Assembly: GCF_001305595.1 (NCBI RefSeq) | Contig: NZ_CP012403.1 | Coordinates: forward strand, 270,501-334,500 | Source: Azospirillum thiophilum | Lineage (GTDB): Bacteria > Pseudomonadota > Alphaproteobacteria > Azospirillales > Azospirillaceae | DNA length: 64,000 nucleotides | Reading direction: 5' to 3' | Shown here: piece after piece, positions 26,690-35,078 of the stretch | Numbering within the stretch: the first letter of the stretch is position 1 | Layout of the letters: each line of letters opens with the position of its first letter | Position numbers and translations under genes: made by a program | The notes under the pieces: generated by a model | The model's database searches: none | Told to the model about the DNA's origin: nothing | The model's input: only the letters and a program-made list of their open reading frames with translations

Positions 26690-29178
26690 CGCGCGTCCTC
26701 CCGCCCCTCCTCCCGCTTGGCCTGCGGCGGCGCCCAGCCGCGCAGGGTCAGGGCGTTCACCACGACGCTGACCGAGCTGAGCGCCATCGCCGCCCCGGCC
26801 AACACTGGGCTGAGATTGCCGGACGCCGCCAGCGGAATGCCGACCACATTGTAGGCGAAGGCCCAGAACAGCCCCTGCCGGATCTTGGAGTATGTGCGCC
26901 GCGACACGTCGATGGCGCCGGCCACCAGACGCGGGTCGCCGCGCATCAGGGTGACACCGGCACTGTGCATCGCCACGTCGGTTCCGGTCGCCATGGCGAT
27001 GCCGACATCGGCCGCGGCCAGCGCCGGGGCGTCGTTGACGCCGTCGCCGACCATGCCGACCACCTTCCCCTCCGCCTTGAGCGTCGCGATCACCCCGGCC
27101 TTGTCGCCCGGCAGCACCTCCGCGAACACCCGCCCGATGCCCAGTGCCGCGGCGACCGAGCGGGCGGCGCCCCAGCCGTCGCCGGTCACCATCACCGGCT
27201 CGACCCCCTGCGCCTTCAGCGATGCGACCGCGGCGACCGCGCTGTCCTTCACCGTGTCGCCGAAGGCGACGAGGCCGAGCAGGCGCGGGGCGGCGCCAAG
27301 CTCCATCAGCCAGGACAGGGTCCGGCCGCTCGCCGCCAGCTCCTCCGCGCGGGCGGCCAGCGCTCCTTGCGACAGACCGGCCTCCTCCACCGCGCGGGCG
27401 TTGCCGAGCTGCAGGCGGCGGCCCGCCACCGTCCCGGCGACGCCGCGCCCGGCCAGCGCGCGGAACTCCGTCACCGGCTCAGGCACGATTCCGGCCTGCC
27501 CGGCCCGGTCGCGCAGCGCCTGGGCCAGCGGATGCTCGCTGCCGGACTGGAGCGCCGCGGCGAGGCGCAGCAGCGACGCGTCGTCGACACCCTCGGCGGG
27601 GATCAGGTCGGTGACGCGCGGCTTGCCCTCGGTCAGGGTGCCGGTCTTGTCGAAGGCGACGGCGGTCAGGGCGTGGGCGCGCTCCAGCGCTTCGGCGTCC
27701 TTGATCAGGATGCCGTGGCGGGCGGCGGCGCCGGTGCCGACCATGATCGCGGTCGGCGTCGCCAGACCCAGCGCGCAGGGGCAGGCGATCACCAGCACCG
27801 ACACCGCGGTGACGATGGCCGTCTCCAGGTCGCCGCCGACGATCCACCAGCCGGCCAGCGTCAGCGCCGCGACCGCCAGCACCGCCGGCACGAACACCGC
27901 GCTGACCCGGTCGACCAGCCGCTGGATCGGCGCCTTCGACGCCTGGGCGCCCTCCACCATGCGGACGATCTGCGCCAGCATGGTCTCGGTGCCGACCGCC
28001 GTGGTCTCCACCACCAGCAGGCCGTCGCCGTTGATCGACCCGCCGGTGACGCGGGCGCCCGGCTCCTTGTCGACCGGCAGGCTCTCGCCGGTCAGCATCG
28101 ACTCATCGACGCCGCCGGCCCCCTCGCGCACCCGGCCGTCGACCGGCATCCGCTCGCCCGGGCGGACGACCACGAGGTCGCCGACGCGCACACGCTCCAC
28201 CGGCACTTCGGTCTCGACGCCGTCGCGGCGCAGCCGGGCGATGGCCGGGCGCAGATCCATCAGCGCGCGGATCGCCGCCGCGGTCTGGCCCTTGGCCCGC
28301 GCCTCCAGCCATTTGCCGAACAGGACGAAGGTGATCAGCACCGCGGAGGCTTCGAAATACAGATGCGGCTCATGTCCGGGATGCGCGGTCAGCATCAGGT
28401 AGAGGCTGAGCCCCCAGGCGGCGGAGGTGCCGAGCGCGACCAGCAGATCCATGTTGCCGGCGCCGGCCCGCAACGCGTTCCAGCCGGCCCGGTAGAAGCG
28501 GGCGCCGAGCCAGAACTGCACGACGCTGGCCAGCACCAGCTGCACCCAGCCCGGCAGCATCCAGTCGGCCCCGAACAGGTCGCCGGCCATGCCCGCCAGC
28601 AGCGGCAGCGACAGGGCGGCGGCGATCAGCACATGCTGCAGGTCGCGGCGGCCGCGGTCGGCCCGCGCCTGCTCCTCGGCAGTCTCACCGCCCTCGCGGA
28701 GGGGGGAGGCGCCGTAGCCGGCCTTCTCCACCGCCGCGATCAGGCCGGCGCCGTCGACGCTGCCGGCGAAGGCGACGATGTGGGCGCGTTCGGTCGCCAG
28801 GTTGACCGCCACCGTTTCCACGCCGGGCAGCCGGCCCAGCGCCTTCTCGACCCGGCCGGCGCAGGAGGCGCAGGTCATGCCGGTGACCGACAGGTCGAAC
28901 TCCTGCCGGTCGGCATGGAAGCCGGCGGCCTCCACCGCCTCGGCCGCCGCCCTGACCGCCGCCTTGATGTCGGGTTGGCCGGCGAAGGTCAGCCGTGCCC
29001 GCTCGGTCGCCAGATTGACCGAGACGGCGGTGACGCCCGGCACCCGGCCCAGCGCCTTCTCCACCCGGCGGACGCAGGAGGCGCAGGTCATGCCCGACAC
29101 GCCGAGGTCGAGATCGGTCGGCGGTGCCGCCGCCGCGGGCGCAGGTGCGGGCGCGTCGCTGTGCTGGGTCGTGGTCAT
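26686..29178 (-). CDS. copA: Copper-exporting P1B-type ATPase CopA
   Basis: 830 residues. Two heavy-metal domains each carry GMTCASC (Cys32/Cys35 and Cys103/Cys106). Eight membrane helices, the actuator TGES, the transport site ACPCALGLATP (Cys466-Pro-Cys468), the phosphorylated Asp510 in DKTGTLTEG, and MVGDGVNDAPAL follow. It pumps Cu(I) out of the cytosol. The ATG at 29178 is preceded by AAGGAGAG; the longer frame is not supported. It is the first gene of the copA-cueR operon. Confidence 0.96.
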   Translation of the reverse strand: MTTTQHSDAPAPAPAAAAPPTDLDLGVSGMTCASCVRRVEKALGRVPGVTAVSVNLATERARLTFAGQPDIKAAVRAAAEAVEAAGFHADRQEFDLSVTGMTCASCAGRVEKALGRLPGVETVAVNLATERAHIVAFAGSVDGAGLIAAVEKAGYGASPLREGGETAEEQARADRGRRDLQHVLIAAALSLPLLAGMAGDLFGADWMLPGWVQLVLASVVQFWLGARFYRAGWNALRAGAGNMDLLVALGTSAAWGLSLYLMLTAHPGHEPHLYFEASAVLITFVLFGKWLEARAKGQTAAAIRALMDLRPAIARLRRDGVETEVPVERVRVGDLVVVRPGERMPVDGRVREGAGGVDESMLTGESLPVDKEPGARVTGGSINGDGLLVVETTAVGTETMLAQIVRMVEGAQASKAPIQRLVDRVSAVFVPAVLAVAALTLAGWWIVGGDLETAIVTAVSVLVIACPCALGLATPTAIMVGTGAAARHGILIKDAEALERAHALTAVAFDKTGTLTEGKPRVTDLIPAEGVDDASLLRLAAALQSGSEHPLAQALRDRAGQAGIVPEPVTEFRALAGRGVAGTVAGRRLQLGNARAVEEAGLSQGALAARAEELAASGRTLSWLMELGAAPRLLGLVAFGDTVKDSAVAAVASLKAQGVEPVMVTGDGWGAARSVAAALGIGRVFAEVLPGDKAGVIATLKAEGKVVGMVGDGVNDAPALAAADVGIAMATGTDVAMHSAGVTLMRGDPRLVAGAIDVSRRTYSKIRQGLFWAFAYNVVGIPLAASGNLSPVLAGAAMALSSVSVVVNALTLRGWAPPQAKREEGREDAR

Positions 29179-29212
29179 GCCGGCTCTCCTTCGACTGGTC
29201 TCGGCATGGAGT

Positions 29213-29243
29213 GATATGGGGCTTCCAACGATTGGAAGGTCAA
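29213..29243 (-). promoter_or_regulatory. CueR-controlled copA promoter with 19-bp spacer
   Basis: On the minus strand TTGACC (-35) and CATATC (-10) are separated by 19 bp, the stretched spacing typical of MerR-family promoters. The spacer holds the dyad CTTCCAATCGTTGGAAG, centred between the boxes. It lies about 35 bp upstream of the copA ATG. This is exactly the layout known for copA promoters activated by CueR. Confidence 0.9.
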
Positions 29244-29347
29244 GGGGCCGATCGACGCAGATGTGCCGCCTCATGAACAAAAGACCGGACGGGGCGTTCG
29301 TGTCCTGACCGCAAGCCACCTGCCACCAGCGAGAAGGGACCAGCCCC

Positions 29348-29908
29348 GTGACCCGCCTGACCATCGCCGAGGCTCAGAGCCGCGTCTCGCACCTGCTGAC
29401 CCATGACATCGTCGAGGATCTGCGCGCCGTGGAGTATGAGACGCCGCCGCTGGCCGACGCTCCCTCCACCACGCCGCTGGCCGAGCTGCGGCGCGCGGAC
29501 GTCTGTTTCAGCCATGCCCCCGGCTCGCCCGACTGCCTCTATCGCATCGGCGCCTTCGGCGATTCCCTGCTGATGCGGTTGCAGCTGAATGTCCGGCGCT
29601 TCGTCGCGATCTATCAGGTGCCGGTCACGGATCCGATCGACAGCAACACCATCGCCCCGCATTTCGAACGCTGGGCCATCGGCGCCGGCCATGCCGGCTG
29701 GGCCATCGGCTGGCGCGACGGCGTCGATCCCTGGAAACCGGAGCTGCGGGTGGTGGAGACCTATTGCTACGCCATGCTGCCGGAAGAGTTCCTGGACGAG
29801 CCGCTGACCCAGCTCTATTGGCGCACCGACCTGTTGCAGATGACCCGTGCCTTCATGCTGGAGGCGCGGCGGATGGGCATCCGGTTGTCGGCTCCCGACA
29901 CGATGTAG
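29348..29908 (+). CDS. Hypothetical protein
   Basis: 186 residues; I do not recognise a family. It has no signal peptide or membrane helix. It is rich in aromatic residues and Trp (RWAIGAGHAGWAIGWRDG), with a Cys in DVCFSHAP and another in SPDCLYRIG. The GTG at 29348 follows GAGAAGGGA, a good ribosome site. It starts about 105 bp from the divergent copA promoter and precedes the YadS-like gene. Confidence 0.7.
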   Translation: MTRLTIAEAQSRVSHLLTHDIVEDLRAVEYETPPLADAPSTTPLAELRRADVCFSHAPGSPDCLYRIGAFGDSLLMRLQLNVRRFVAIYQVPVTDPIDSNTIAPHFERWAIGAGHAGWAIGWRDGVDPWKPELRVVETYCYAMLPEEFLDEPLTQLYWRTDLLQMTRAFMLEARRMGIRLSAPDTM

Positions 29909-29982
29909 CGGAGGTTTCGCTTGGCCGGAGCGGGCGGGGTGTGCTCAATCGGCAGGCAGCCGAACAGCCCAGCGAGACCGCG

Positions 29983-30627
29983 ATGCCACCGCTTCCCATC
30001 CCGATGCCGACCGACCTCTCCACCCTGCTGATGGCGATGGATCTGGTCGGCGTGTTCGTCTTCGGCCTCAGCGGCGGCACGCTGGCGGTGCGCAAGAAGC
30101 TGGATCTGGTCGGGGTGATGGTGCTGTCGCTGGCCGCGGCGCTGGCCGGCGGCGTGGTCCGCGACCTGCTGATCGGCGCGCTGCCGCCGGCCAGCCTGGG
30201 CGACGACCGCTATCTGCTGGCCGCGCTGGCCGCCGGGCTTGCCGCCTTCCTGTTCCACCGGCCGATCAACCGGCTGGGCAAGCCGGTGATGGTGCTGGAC
30301 GCCGCCGGGCTGGGGCTGTTCACCGTGGCCGGTTGCAGCAAGGCGCTGGCCTACGGCCTCTCGCCGCTGCCGGCGGCCCTGCTCGGCGTGATGACCGCCT
30401 GCGGCGGCGGCGCGGTGCGCGACCTGCTGGTCGCCGAGGTGCCGCGGGTGCTGCGCGAGGAAATCTACGCGATGGCGGCGCTGCTGGGCGCCGTGGTGGT
30501 GATCGCCGGCCAGCGCCTGGAGCTGCCGCCGGTGCCGGTCGCGGTGGTCGGCGTGCTGGCGGTCTTCACGCTCCGCGTGGTGAGCGTGCTGCGCGGCTGG
30601 AGCGCGCCCAGGGCGCCGGGGAGTTGA
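29983..30627 (+). CDS. YadS/TRIC-family (UPF0126) membrane channel
   Basis: 214 residues with seven hydrophobic segments in two repeats of three helices. Each repeat has the family Gly motif: VFGLSGGTLAVRKKLDLVG and AALAGGVVRDLLIG in the first, LFTVAGCSKAL and TACGGGAVRDLLV in the second. Prokaryotic homologues are trimeric cation channels. The ATG at 29983 lies 75 bp after the hypothetical gene. Confidence 0.88.
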   Translation: MPPLPIPMPTDLSTLLMAMDLVGVFVFGLSGGTLAVRKKLDLVGVMVLSLAAALAGGVVRDLLIGALPPASLGDDRYLLAALAAGLAAFLFHRPINRLGKPVMVLDAAGLGLFTVAGCSKALAYGLSPLPAALLGVMTACGGGAVRDLLVAEVPRVLREEIYAMAALLGAVVVIAGQRLELPPVPVAVVGVLAVFTLRVVSVLRGWSAPRAPGS

Positions 30628-30629
30628 GA

Positions 30630-30660
30630 AGCGCCCTCTCCCGCCTCGGGAGGGGGCGCT
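30630..30660. terminator. Bidirectional hairpin between convergent genes
   Basis: AGCGCCCTCTCCCG and CGGGAGGGGGCGCT form a nearly perfect 14-bp stem with a 3-base loop between the YadS-like gene and the convergent binding-protein gene. No T-run is obvious. Confidence 0.55.
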
Positions 30661-30673
30661 CCGGTGACTATCC

Positions 30674-31936
30674 TTACGCCCGCTTGCCCCAGCCCGGCAT
30701 CGGGAAGACCGGGTCGGCTTCCGCCGAGCCCTTGGGCAGCACCACGGTCGGGCGCAGCTTGTGGTTCTGGATGCAGGCGGACACCAGGCTGGTGTTCTGG
30801 CCCTTGTCATCGAAGGTGATCGCCGGGCCGACCATCAGCTTGTCCGACAGGTTGGTCTGGCGCAGCGCCGCCAGCATGGCGGAGGATTCGGCGGTGCCGG
30901 CCCGCTTGAAGGCGTCGGCGGCGATCAGGATCGCCTCGAAGGTGAAGGCGACGTTGAAGGCGTAGCCCTCGAAACGGTCGTTCGGATACTGCTTCCTGAA
31001 CGCCGCCTCGACCCGCTTGGTCATCGCCGCCTTGGGATCGTACCAGGGCAGGTTGGTGATGGCGAAGTCGGCGTATTTGCCGAGCACCTTGTAGAACTGC
31101 TCGTCATACAGGCCGGGCGAACCGGGGGAGACGATGCCCTTGGGCTCCCAGCGCTGCTTGACCATCTCGCGCACCATCATGATGGCGTCGTTGGCGCGGG
31201 TGGTGACGATGGCAAGCTCGGCGCCGGTGGCCTTGGCCTTCGCCACCTCCACCGCCAGATCCTGCGCCTTGGGATCGTAGGAGATCGATTCCAGGATCTG
31301 GAACGGCATGTCGAGCTTGGGGAACAGCGCGTCGATCGCCGCCTTGTTCGCCATGCCGAAGGTGTCGTTGGCGTGCAGGAACACCGCCGTCTTCGGCGTG
31401 GTGCCGGTGACGGCGAACAAATCCTTCATCAAGGACATCCCGTTCGACACCAGCATGGTCGAGGTCGGGAAGTTGCGGAAGACGGTCTTGAAGCCCTGCT
31501 CGGTCAGCTTGTCGGCGGCGGCGATGTTCATCACCAGCGGCACGCCGCGCTGCTCGCAGACCTGGGCGGCGGCGGCGGTCTGGCCGCTGTCGAAGGCGCC
31601 GACGATGACATGGGCGCCGTCGTTGATCAGCTTCTCCGTGCGCGAGCGGGCGACGTCGGCGTTCGATTCGGTGTCGGCCGACATCACCTCGACCTTGTAG
31701 CCGAGCTCGGACAGCACGGCCGGCGCGATCTCCGCGCCGCGCTGGCAGGCCTGGCCGGCCTGGGCCAGCAGGCCGGAGCGCGGCAGCAGCACGCCGACCT
31801 TCAGCGTCGTGTCCTGGGCGAACACCGGGGCGCGGCCGAAGCCGGCCAGCACCCCGCCGGCGACCGCCGCCTGGCCGAGCGCGCGGCGGGAAAGGGCGAA
31901 TCCTCCGGTGGAACGGTTCTTATGATCGTTGGTCAT
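30674..31936 (-). CDS. Branched-chain amino-acid-type ABC substrate-binding protein
   Basis: 420 residues, periplasmic-binding fold type I (LivJ-like). A twin-arginine-like leader (LSRRALGQAAVAGGVLAGFG, cleavage near VFAQ) precedes LKVGVLLPRSGLLAQAGQ and the two lobes, with VFLHANDTFGMANKAAID and KGIVSPGSPGLYDEQFY typical. The ATG at 31936 fits the signal peptide. No permease or ATPase genes are adjacent, so it must work with a transporter encoded elsewhere. The ligand may be an amino acid, urea or an aromatic acid. Confidence 0.9.
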   Translation of the reverse strand: MTNDHKNRSTGGFALSRRALGQAAVAGGVLAGFGRAPVFAQDTTLKVGVLLPRSGLLAQAGQACQRGAEIAPAVLSELGYKVEVMSADTESNADVARSRTEKLINDGAHVIVGAFDSGQTAAAAQVCEQRGVPLVMNIAAADKLTEQGFKTVFRNFPTSTMLVSNGMSLMKDLFAVTGTTPKTAVFLHANDTFGMANKAAIDALFPKLDMPFQILESISYDPKAQDLAVEVAKAKATGAELAIVTTRANDAIMMVREMVKQRWEPKGIVSPGSPGLYDEQFYKVLGKYADFAITNLPWYDPKAAMTKRVEAAFRKQYPNDRFEGYAFNVAFTFEAILIAADAFKRAGTAESSAMLAALRQTNLSDKLMVGPAITFDDKGQNTSLVSACIQNHKLRPTVVLPKGSAEADPVFPMPGWGKRA

Positions 31937-32061
31937 GATGGAACTGGAGCCTTTTGCTGGACGCAAAACCAATCGGGTCGGCGGAAGAGTCCACCGGCGG
32001 CCCCCTCTGTGTCAAAGTGGAATCGTCGCAAGCCTTACAGAACGCAACGGATTTCCCAGTC

Positions 32062-33489
32062 ATGCCCAGCAGCGTCCAGACCGTCACGCTCGACGAGGCG
32101 CTCGCCATCGCGCTCGACCATCTCAAGGCCGGCCGGCTGGAGGAGGGCGAGGCGCTGTATAGCCGCATCCTGGACGCCGACCCCGGCAACGCCGAGGCGC
32201 TGCACCGGCTGGGCTTCATCGCCGCCCGCAACGGCGATGCCGGCCGCGCGCTCGACCTCCTGACCCGCTCGGTGGAGAGGGTGCCGGACGCCGACGCCCT
32301 GTTCAACCTGGGCACCCTGCACCACCGCGCCCTGCGCACCGAGGAGGCCGTCGCCACCTACCGCCGCGCCGTCGCGGAGCGTCCCGACTTCCCCGACGCC
32401 GAATATCACCTGAGCGAGGCGCTGCAGGGCGCCGGCCGGCTGGACGAGGCGCTGGAGGTGCTGGGCGTGCTGCTGGGCCGCCACCCCCATTTCCCGGCCG
32501 GCTGGCGCCAGCGCGGCGACATCGAGGCGGAGCTGGGCCGACCCGGCGCCGCGGTCCATCACTATGAGATGGCACTGGCGCTCAATCCCGGCGACGCCCT
32601 GTCCCAGGCCCGGCTGGCGGAGCAGGATGCCGCCTACCGGGCGCGGCGCGCGGCGATGGACGCGCGGCTGGCGGACGGCCGCCACGACCTGCGCGACACC
32701 ACCGTCATGATCCCCTTCCGCGCCGACAGCGAGGACCGCAAGCGCAACCTGCGCTGGATCGTCGCCTTCCTGCTGAAGCATGCCGACACCACCATCCTGA
32801 TCGGCGAGGACAAGGACGGGCCGAGCGACGTTCCCGACGCCCTCGGTCCCGGGCTGGCATCCCGCTGCCGCCACCTGCATCTGCGCGGCAACGACACGCC
32901 CTTCACCCACAAGGCCCACCTGATCAACCGGATGGCCGAGGCGGCGGAGACGCCGATCGTCGCCCTGCACGACACCGACATCGTGGTCGACCCGGTGCAG
33001 TATGTGCTGGCGCGCGACGCGGCGCGGCGCGGCGACGGGATGGTCTTCCCCTACAACGGGCTGTTCTTCTGGATCATGGGGCGCGAAGTCCTGCGTTTCG
33101 GCCACACCCTGTCGGCGGCGCCGCTGGCCGGCGTCGCCCTGCGCTTCCCGCTGATGCACCGCAACTCGCCCGGCGGCGGCGCCTTCTTCGACCGCGACCT
33201 GCTGCTGGCCAGCGGCGGCTACAACGAGGCCTTCCTGTCCTGGGGCTATGAGGACGACGAGATCGCCGAGCGCTTCCGCGGGCTTGGGCTGCGGGTGGAC
33301 CGGGTGCCGGGGCCGCTCTATCACCTGGAGCATGCGAGGCCGGAGAACTCGTCCGACCAGAATCCCTTCTTCGAGGCCAACCGGCTGGAGCTGGAGCGCA
33401 TCCGCAACGCCGGTCCGGACCGGCTGCGCGCCGACATCGCCGCCGGACGGCTGAAGCGCCCGCTGCTGTCGTCACGCGATCTGCCGTGA
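32062..33489 (+). CDS. TPR-repeat protein with C-terminal glycosyltransferase domain
   Basis: 475 residues. Residues 5-195 are about five tetratricopeptide repeats (ALDHLKAGRLEEGEALYSRIL and following). The rest is a GT-A-like domain: TTVMIPFRADSEDRKRNL, the DxD-like LHDTDIVVDP, and the galactosyltransferase-type C-terminus SGGYNEAFLSWGYEDDEIAER with YHLEHAR. TPR-glycosyltransferase fusions usually modify proteins or polysaccharides. The ATG at 32062 is preferred; the frame is open 36 codons further up. It is followed by a duplicated 20-bp stretch containing its stop codon. Confidence 0.8.
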   Translation: MPSSVQTVTLDEALAIALDHLKAGRLEEGEALYSRILDADPGNAEALHRLGFIAARNGDAGRALDLLTRSVERVPDADALFNLGTLHHRALRTEEAVATYRRAVAERPDFPDAEYHLSEALQGAGRLDEALEVLGVLLGRHPHFPAGWRQRGDIEAELGRPGAAVHHYEMALALNPGDALSQARLAEQDAAYRARRAAMDARLADGRHDLRDTTVMIPFRADSEDRKRNLRWIVAFLLKHADTTILIGEDKDGPSDVPDALGPGLASRCRHLHLRGNDTPFTHKAHLINRMAEAAETPIVALHDTDIVVDPVQYVLARDAARRGDGMVFPYNGLFFWIMGREVLRFGHTLSAAPLAGVALRFPLMHRNSPGGGAFFDRDLLLASGGYNEAFLSWGYEDDEIAERFRGLGLRVDRVPGPLYHLEHARPENSSDQNPFFEANRLELERIRNAGPDRLRADIAAGRLKRPLLSSRDLP

Positions 33490-33518
33490 CCGGCGGCACG
33501 ATCTGCCGTAACCGGCGG
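33477..33518. repeat. 20-bp direct repeat spanning a stop codon
   Basis: CGATCTGCCGTGACCGGCGG (33477-33496) is repeated at 33499-33518 with one change (TGA becomes TAA). The first copy carries the last codons and stop of the TPR-glycosyltransferase gene. It looks like a small tandem duplication. Confidence 0.85.
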
Positions 33519-33585
33519 CGGCGCGCTCTTGCGGTGCAACAGAGGGGGGCCCTTGAAGCGGCGCCGGCCCGGACACAGGTGAGAC

Positions 33586-33617
33586 TGGGCGTGACGGATT
33601 TTGGGCGTGACGGATTT
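33586..33617. repeat. Perfect 16-bp tandem repeat before the phosphoesterase gene
   Basis: TGGGCGTGACGGATTT occurs twice in direct succession (33586-33601, 33602-33617), just before the likely start at 33630. It lies in the open frame, so the upstream extension of the phosphoesterase would contain it if translated, but 16 bp is not a multiple of three. Confidence 0.9.
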
Positions 33618-33629
33618 GAGAACGGACTC

Positions 33630-34433
33630 GTGTTGAAGCTGGCGCGCAGATTGTGGTCTGAGGCCACATCCGGCAAGGCGGCGGGCAAGCTGGCGGGCAA
33701 ACCGGCGGCAGGCCCGGCGGCGGTGCCGCGCGGCATCCGCGTCTATGCGGTCGGCGACATCCATGGCCGGCTCGACCTGCTCGACCAGCTGCTCGGCCAG
33801 ATCGCCCGGGATGCCGGACAGGGCGCCGAGCGTCTGCATTATCTCGTGTTCCTCGGCGACTATGTCGACCGCGGCCCGGATTCGCGGCTGGTGATCGAGC
33901 GGCTGTCCTGCGGCCTGCCCCCGGCCTTCGGCGCCGTCTGCCTGCGCGGCAACCACGAGGACACGATGCAGGGCTTCCTGTCGGACCTGCGGATGGCGCC
34001 CGGCTGGCTGACCTACGGCGGCGACGCGACGCTGGAAAGCTACGGCATCACCGCCCCGGCGGCCGACGCGCCGATGGAGCATCTGCACCAGGCGCAATGC
34101 CGGCTGAACAACGTCCTGCCGCCCCACCACCGCGCCTTCCTGGCCGGGCTGCGCAACCACCTGACCATCGGCGACTATCATTTCGTCCATGCCGGCGTGC
34201 GCCCCGGCGTACCGCTGGACCGGCAGGAGGACAAGGACCGCCTGTGGATCCGCGACGTCTTCCTGGAGTCGCGGGCCGACCATGGCAAGGTGGTGGTCCA
34301 CGGCCACACCATCGCTCCCGAGCCGGACCTGCTGCCCAACCGCATCGGCATCGACACCGGCGCCTACGCCACCAACCGCCTCACCGCCCTGGTGCTGGAA
34401 GGGACGGAGCGGCGGTTCCTCTGCACGGTGTGA
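33630..34433 (+). CDS. Metallophosphoesterase (serine/threonine phosphatase type)
   Basis: About 267 residues. The metal-site motifs are in order: GDIHGRLDLLDQLL, FLGDYVDRGPDS, LRGNHE, and VVHGHTIAPEPDL. This is the PrpE/ApaH-like calcineurin fold; substrates may be phosphoproteins or dinucleotides. The start is uncertain: the GTG at 33630 gives a basic N-terminus (LKLARRLW), and the frame is open back to 33486 through two tandem repeats. It lies downstream of the TPR-glycosyltransferase on the same strand. Confidence 0.85.
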   Translation: MLKLARRLWSEATSGKAAGKLAGKPAAGPAAVPRGIRVYAVGDIHGRLDLLDQLLGQIARDAGQGAERLHYLVFLGDYVDRGPDSRLVIERLSCGLPPAFGAVCLRGNHEDTMQGFLSDLRMAPGWLTYGGDATLESYGITAPAADAPMEHLHQAQCRLNNVLPPHHRAFLAGLRNHLTIGDYHFVHAGVRPGVPLDRQEDKDRLWIRDVFLESRADHGKVVVHGHTIAPEPDLLPNRIGIDTGAYATNRLTALVLEGTERRFLCTV

Positions 34434-34594
34434 CGGACGCCCGCGGCGCCGGGCATGACAGCACGGACGGCCATACCAGTTGCATCGAATTGCGGCATGC
34501 GACGCCTCGGTGAAGAATGCTTCGCATTTTGTTAACATTTCTCGTGTTTGAAGCTTAAACATAGCTTTTCACGCTCTGCCTCCAGCGTCAGGAC

Positions 34595-34990
34595 ATGACC
34601 ATGCCACGCGCCGATCAGGTCAGGGTCATCTGCGTCGACGACCAGGAAAGCATGCTGCGGCTGCACCGCTTCGCCTTCGCGCAGCTCGGCATCCGCGACG
34701 TCACCGAATGCACGTCGGCGGTCGCCGCCATCGACGCGGTGCTGACCGGCAAGTTCGACCTGATGACGCTCGACTGGAACATGCCGGGCACCGACGGCCT
34801 CACCCTGTTCAAGATGCTGCGCAAGGACGAGCGCACGGCCAAGCTGCCCATCATCATGGTCACCGGCAACGCCGAGGAAAGCTCGGTCAAGACCGCCATC
34901 GCCGCCGGGGTCCGGCTGTTCCTGCGCAAGCCGGTGGCGGTGAAGGATCTGAAGGTCCGGGTCGAGGCGGCCATCGGCAAGCTGGGCTGA
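34595..34990 (+). CDS. cheY: CheY-like single-domain response regulator
   Basis: 131 residues, one receiver domain. The acidic pair is in VICVDDQESM, the phospho-site is Asp60 in TLDWNMPGTDG, the switch Thr is in VTGNAEES and the Lys is in FLRKPVAVKD. It is the first gene of the chemotaxis operon, 89 bp before the first mcp. An ATG two codons later is an alternative start. The 160-bp region before it is AT-rich, with GTTAAC and a short GAATGC/GCATTT dyad. Confidence 0.9.
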   Translation: MTMPRADQVRVICVDDQESMLRLHRFAFAQLGIRDVTECTSAVAAIDAVLTGKFDLMTLDWNMPGTDGLTLFKMLRKDERTAKLPIIMVTGNAEESSVKTAIAAGVRLFLRKPVAVKDLKVRVEAAIGKLG

Positions 34991-35078
34991 GCCGAGTCGA
35001 TCTGAGCTGAGCTGACGACGCGCCGGCCAGTGGAGCCTGCCGCCGGGCCGGCAACCGAAGCGCAAAGGGGATGCGGCG

